Positions 37,910 through 43,900 of a stretch of 64,000 nucleotides of DNA are shown here, piece by piece; the stretch's first letter is position 1, and every line of letters begins with the position of its first letter. The stretch is from Myxocyprinus asiaticus (Eukaryota > Chordata > Actinopteri > Cypriniformes > Catostomidae): assembly GCF_019703515.2 (NCBI RefSeq), contig NC_059372.1:23422931-23486930 (forward strand), in the 5' to 3' direction. The translations under genes were made by a program, and so were the position numbers. The notes under the pieces are model-generated. The model was not told the DNA's origin and did no database searches. It was given only the letters and a program-made list of their open reading frames with translations.

Positions 37910-40900
37910 AGGTGGGAAAGCTACAGTCCTAATTCACTTTCACTATAAGGAAAAGAGTAGACAGGATATATTTAAAAAATACCCCAGTTTGCATTCCACG
38001 GAAGAAAGTTATAACGGTTTGAAATAAAACAATAAATAATAATACCAGAATTCTAATTTTTGGGTAAACTATTCCCCTTTACCTCCTTACTCTCAGAAAG
38101 TTTCACCTCACCTGTTTCAAAGGTAGCAGCATAAACTCCTCAGTCTTCGACACCTCCACAAAGTGCTGCAGGACATACTTATGGGCCGACTTGAGCAGGT
38201 CACTGCAGGAGTGAGTGTCTGCAAAGCCACGGATGCCCAGGCAGTTGGAGGGGTCCAGCTGGCTGAGGAGGAATTTACAGCAGGCATCTCTCACTCCATT
38301 GAGTTGTAGGAGACTAGCTGCAGGCAGAAGGGTCTGTTTGGTGTTTACACACAAGATGAAGCCAGAGTCACTCATATATACTGTACAGCAAGAGTGACAT
38401 TTTATATATGCATCATATACACTCACCGACCACTTTACTAGCTACACCTGTACACCTACTTATTCCTGCGATTATATAAACATCCAATCGTGTGGCAGCA
38501 GTGCAATGCATAAAATCATTCAGATATGGGTCAAGATCTTCAGTTAATGTTCACATTAACCATCAGAATGGGGAAAAAATGTGAACTCAGGGATTTCGAC
38601 CGTGGCATGATTGTTAGTGCCAGACGGGCTGGTTTGAGTAGTTCTGTAACTGCTGATCTCCTGGGATTTTCATACACAACAGTCTCTAGAGTTTGCTCAG
38701 AATGGTGCCAAAAACAAAATCATCCAGTGAGCGGCAGTTCTGGGGATGGAAACGTCTTGTTGATGAGAGATGTCAAGGGAGAATGGCCAGACTGGTTTGA
38801 GCAAGGCTACGGTAATGCAGATAACCACTATGTACAATTGTAGTGTGCAGAATAGCATCTCAGAATGCACAACACGTCAAAGCTTGAGGCGGATGGGCTA
38901 CACCAGCAGAAGACCATGACGGGTTCGACTTCTGTCAACCAAGAACATAAAGCAGAGGCTGCAGTGGGCCTACAATCTGTGTACCTCAGCAGACATCGAG
39001 ATTCATCAGACCAGGCTATGTTTTCCCAGTCTTTAACTGTCCAGCTGTGGTGAGCCTGTGCCTACTGCAGCCTCAGCTTTCTGTTCTTTGCTGACGGAAG
39101 TAGAACCTGACGTGGTCTTCTGCTGTCGTAGCCCATCCGCCTCAAGGTTCGACGTGTTGTGCATTCTTAGATGCTATTCTGCTCACTACAATTGTACAGA
39201 GTGGTTATCTGAATTACTGTAGCCTTTCTGTCAGCTCAAACATGTCTGGCCATTCTCCGTTGACCTCTCATCAACAAGGTATTTCTGTTCACAGAACTGC
39301 TGCTCAGTGGATGCTTTTTTGTTTTTGGCACCATTCTAAGTAAACTCTAGAGACTGTTGTCAGTGAAAATCCCAGGAGATCAGCAGTTACAGAAATACTC
39401 AAACCAGCCCATCTGCCATAAAAAAAATCTCACCACAGTCGAAATCACTGAGATTCAATTTTAAATTTGAAAGATTACATTTGCCCATTCTGATGGTTGA
39501 TGTGAACATTCACTGAAGCTCCTGACCTGTATCTGCACTGCTGCCACATGATTGGCTGATTAGATAATTGCATGAATATACAGGTGTTTCTAAAAAGTGC
39601 TCAGTGAGTGTATATTGGTTGACCAATACTGTTGTTGAGCAGTCATTTTGACTGAACAAAGATAAGAATAAGGTAAGTGGTCGGTGAGTGTATACTTATA
39701 CTATATATAATATATACTACAAGAGAAAAATTAAGTAAAAATATAGGGAAGTACAGCTGAATTTAGGGAAAATCATTAAGGCTTACTTTGTTTAATCAGA
39801 TCAAATGGAGTGAAATTCTTGTAAACTAGCTGCCAGTTTTTGGTTTTGATCACACATACACATCTGCCTTTTGTAACAGCACAGGTCTCAGAAGACTGCA
39901 TAAATTTGCAAAGATGCAAATTCTTAGTTTGCACAAACCATTTGAAAATACCATTTTACTTAATGCCTCACTGAGCAAACATGATAACAACCTGATACAG
40001 ATGCAGTGTCATTGTGAATATACAGGCCTGAAAATAAAGGATGCTCTTCAAAAGTCACTGAAGGTGACGTACCTGCACGTTTCCTTCACCTACTACAATC
40101 TCGGCAGTGTAAGCGTACTGCACCAGCTGCTCTAGGGCCTGAGGGTCAATATCATGCAGGGTCACGTGGGTCTGACGGCTCTCTGACATCTCATCTGCAC
40201 ATTCACAACACAAACACACACACAAACACACACACACACAGGAACCAGGACATTTCAAACAGCACTGTACTACAGATGCTTTATAGGAGCATCTGATATA
40301 TTTAGGCAGGTGGTTGAGGGTTTGATTATATTGTAATCACTGGTGAGACCTACAATAACTTGATGAAGATAATCTAGATAGGTAAAGTTTGTCATGACAA
40401 ACTATAATCTTGGACTTGATTTAACAGTTTAAAATACTTTCAAAAGCTTGAAGTCTGAGGGTTTTATAGGCTCAACAGTCAGACAAAATAATGTAAGACA
40501 GACAGACAGACAAACCTACTTATTTCAAAGCTTTAACTAGCTATTATTTCTCATCATAGGTGGCAGAAATTTAGAGAAATATGATAAAATAATTTTTGTT
40601 TTAATTCTCTTTCGGAAAAATGCAGCACACTCACTGTCAGTACAAACTAGTCCAGATGTGGTGTTTATGATAGCAAAGCAACTTAAGTTTTGACATTTAT
40701 AATGAGTTTAAGGTTGAAGCACTGAAAGAAGATCTAGTGTATGGTAAGTTCAGAATAGTCATGGCTTTGATTAGCCCACACTGTCCTGACACATACCATC
40801 ACACTCTAGTCTGAGGTGCAGCAGGATTGATGCACAATAGGAAAAACCAGACACCTGCTGAACTGAGACCAGGACAAGGAAGAGAATAAAGCATGGGAGA

Positions 40901-43900
40901 AACAACAGGACATGACAAAAGGCAGGAATTAAATGCTTTTAATTGAGGTAATGTACACATCGGAAATAACACTGAGGTACTGTCACAATTCCAGTGAGTT
41001 CATCAGTTTGTTTTGTTATTTCTCTCCCTCGTGTGTCTCAGGCGCTGCCGGCATATATGGTCAGTGTTTCCATGGGAACACTGATTGTTCCCACTAATTA
41101 GCGTGCTAGCAGCACCTGGTTCTCTGCTGATTCACAGCCTACTTAATCCCTTCGTTGTGTCAGTATCTTTGCTAAATTGTTGTTTGTTGTGAAATAACTT
41201 ACCTCGCTCTCTCTGCCTAGTTGGTCCTGTCTCGTGTATCTGTTTGGTTGCCCGTCTCTGCCCGCGTGTCGGGAGTGCAGTTACCTTCCAGTTTGCTGTA
41301 CGCTTATTCTCTGCGCTGACGACTTTTCAACAGAGAATTCCTCGTCTCTGCCTGCGTGTCGGGAGTGTGGCTACCTTCCAGTCTGCTGTGCGCTTGTTCT
41401 CTGCACCCACAACTTTTCAATGGAGGATTCCTCACGGATCTGCTCCTGACTAACATGACGCATACACTTGCCTACGAACACACTCTTCACGGAGGATTCC
41501 TCATGGATCTGCTCACACATCTGCAGCCAGTGCTGGGTTCTCCAATCTTCGCCAGCCCAGTTGAAGTTACAATTTATTGTTAATAAATCCTTTGAACTGT
41601 TCCTCTGCTCTTGGGTTTCTTTGTCTCACTTTCTGACAGAACAATCTAGCCAGTATGGGCCCAGTGGAGGAATCTACTCTTCGCTCTGCCCTGTCTCAGC
41701 AGGGAGCTTTACTGGGACGTCAGCAGGATCAAAGCTCTGGATATGATGGCGTTGCAGCTCAATGAGCTCACCTTTGTCGCTCAACAACTCTGCCAACCTC
41801 CCGATGCTGGTCTCACTCAGAAAGCGCCCTCACTGGCTCCGGTGATTCCCCACGTTTCTGGATGCTGAGAGGCTCATATCCATCCTCCAACTCGTTCTCA
41901 GGTGAGGTTTTATCCTGCAGCACTTTCCTTTCACAATGTTCCTTGTTTTTCACTTTACAACCCTCTGCTTTCCCGTCGGAGACAATGAAGGTGGTTTGCG
42001 TTATCACACTCCTCACTGGAAGGGCCGGTGAATGAGGGACCGCCATGTGGGACAACAGACATCCCTGTTGCGCTTCATTTCACGCCGTCTCCAAAGAGCT
42101 TCCGCACCCTGGCTGCTTCTTATGAGTGGAACGATCGTGCCAAGAGGCACCGGTTTCTGCCTGGGCTTCCGACAACATCCAGGACGAAATCTATCCCTTG
42201 GATCTGCCTCCACGCTTCGTCAATTTGGTGGACCTGGCCATCTGAGTGGATCAACGTGTGGCCCTATGCCGTCGCTGCTCTCCACCTACCCGGGCGGCTG
42301 GCCATCCTATCCAGTCCACAGCTTCGGCCAGGTCACCGGAATCATGACCCGACACAGAGCCCATGCAGGTCGGGAGAACTCGAATCTCTCATAAGGAGAA
42401 ACAGCGATGCCTCGTTCAAGGGTTAATGCTTTCATTGTGCCCAGTCTGGTCATTTCTCAGTTTCCTGTCCAGTAAAAGACACCGCTTGTTGGTAGGCAGG
42501 GGGTTACTGGCGAGCGCAACACCCTTGGAAAAAGCCCCCGGATTATGCACACTTCTCCCGGCCCGGCTGCAGTATGGATCAACCAGTCACACAGTCTCCG
42601 CATTGGTGGATTCTGGAGCCAAAGGGAACTTTATGGACATCGACTTGGCTTCCGAATGGTGGGTTCCTATAGTCCAGTTGGATGTACCTATCACCGCCCA
42701 CACCCTCAGTGGCAGTCCCTTGACTGTCATCACCCAGTCCACCAAGCCAGTCACCTTCATCTCTGGAAATCATACAGAGCAGTTGTCCTTTTACCTGATC
42801 CAATCTCCATCGGCACCAGTAGTGTTGGGGCATCCTTGGTTGGTATTGCACAACCCACACATAGACTGGTCAACCAACACTTTTATTGCTTGGAGTCCTT
42901 ACTGTCTGTCACACTGTCTTAACACTGCTGTCTACCCTGTCCGGTCTTGTTTCATTGCAGGATGAATCAGTGGATTTATCCAGAGTACCGTTGACATACC
43001 ATGACTTGAGGCCGGTGTTCAGCCGGTCCAGCGCCATAACCCTTCCTCCTCATCGCCCGTATGACTGTGCTACTGAATTGCTTCCTGGCACTTCCTTGGG
43101 GATGGCTGTATTCACTCTCGGCTCCCAAGAGGGAGACCATGAACAGGTATATCAATGATTCTCTGGCAGCCAGTCTCATCTGCCCTTCCTCATCACCGGT
43201 AGGGGTGGGGTTCTTCTTCGTGGAGAAGGATAGCTCACTTAGACCCTGTTTAAATTATCGGGGGCTGAATGATATCACAGTAAAGAATCGTTATCCTTTG
43301 CCGTTGATGTCCTCAGCTTTCAAACTCTTGCAGGCAGTGTCCGTCTTTACAAAGTTGGACCTACGCAATGCTTATCACCTTGTTCAGATCAGGAAGGGGG
43401 ATGAGTGGAAGACCGATTTAACACCCATAGGGGGCACTTTGAATATTTGGTCATGCCTTTCGGATTGATCAACGCCCCCGCCGTCTTCCAGGGGCTTGTG
43501 AATGACATGCTCACAGACATGGTTGACCATTTTGTGTTTGTTTAACTATATAATATTCTGATCTTCTCCCAGAATATCCAGGATCATGTTCAGCACGTCA
43601 GGCAGGTGCTTCAGCGACTTCTAGAGAATTGGCTGTTTGTCAGTGCGGAGAAGTGTGCTTTTCATGCACAGTCAGTTCCGTTCCAGTTTCATTTCGTCCG
43701 AGGGAGTGCGCATGGATTCTGCCATGGTCAACTCCAGATTCCCGCAAGGCTTTGCAGAGGTTTCTGGGGTTCGCTAATTTCTATAGTAGGTTTATTCGGA
43801 ATTACAGCCTGCTCGCTGCACCTCTGATGGATCTCACCTCCACCCACACTGATTTTTGCGCTCTTCCTCGGATGGAAAGATGCATCCGTGTGCCTTTTTT

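Noticed and set aside
42028..42426. 132- and 120-codon frames in two phases
   Set aside because: Shadow or decayed gag frames of the Gypsy element; not separate genes.
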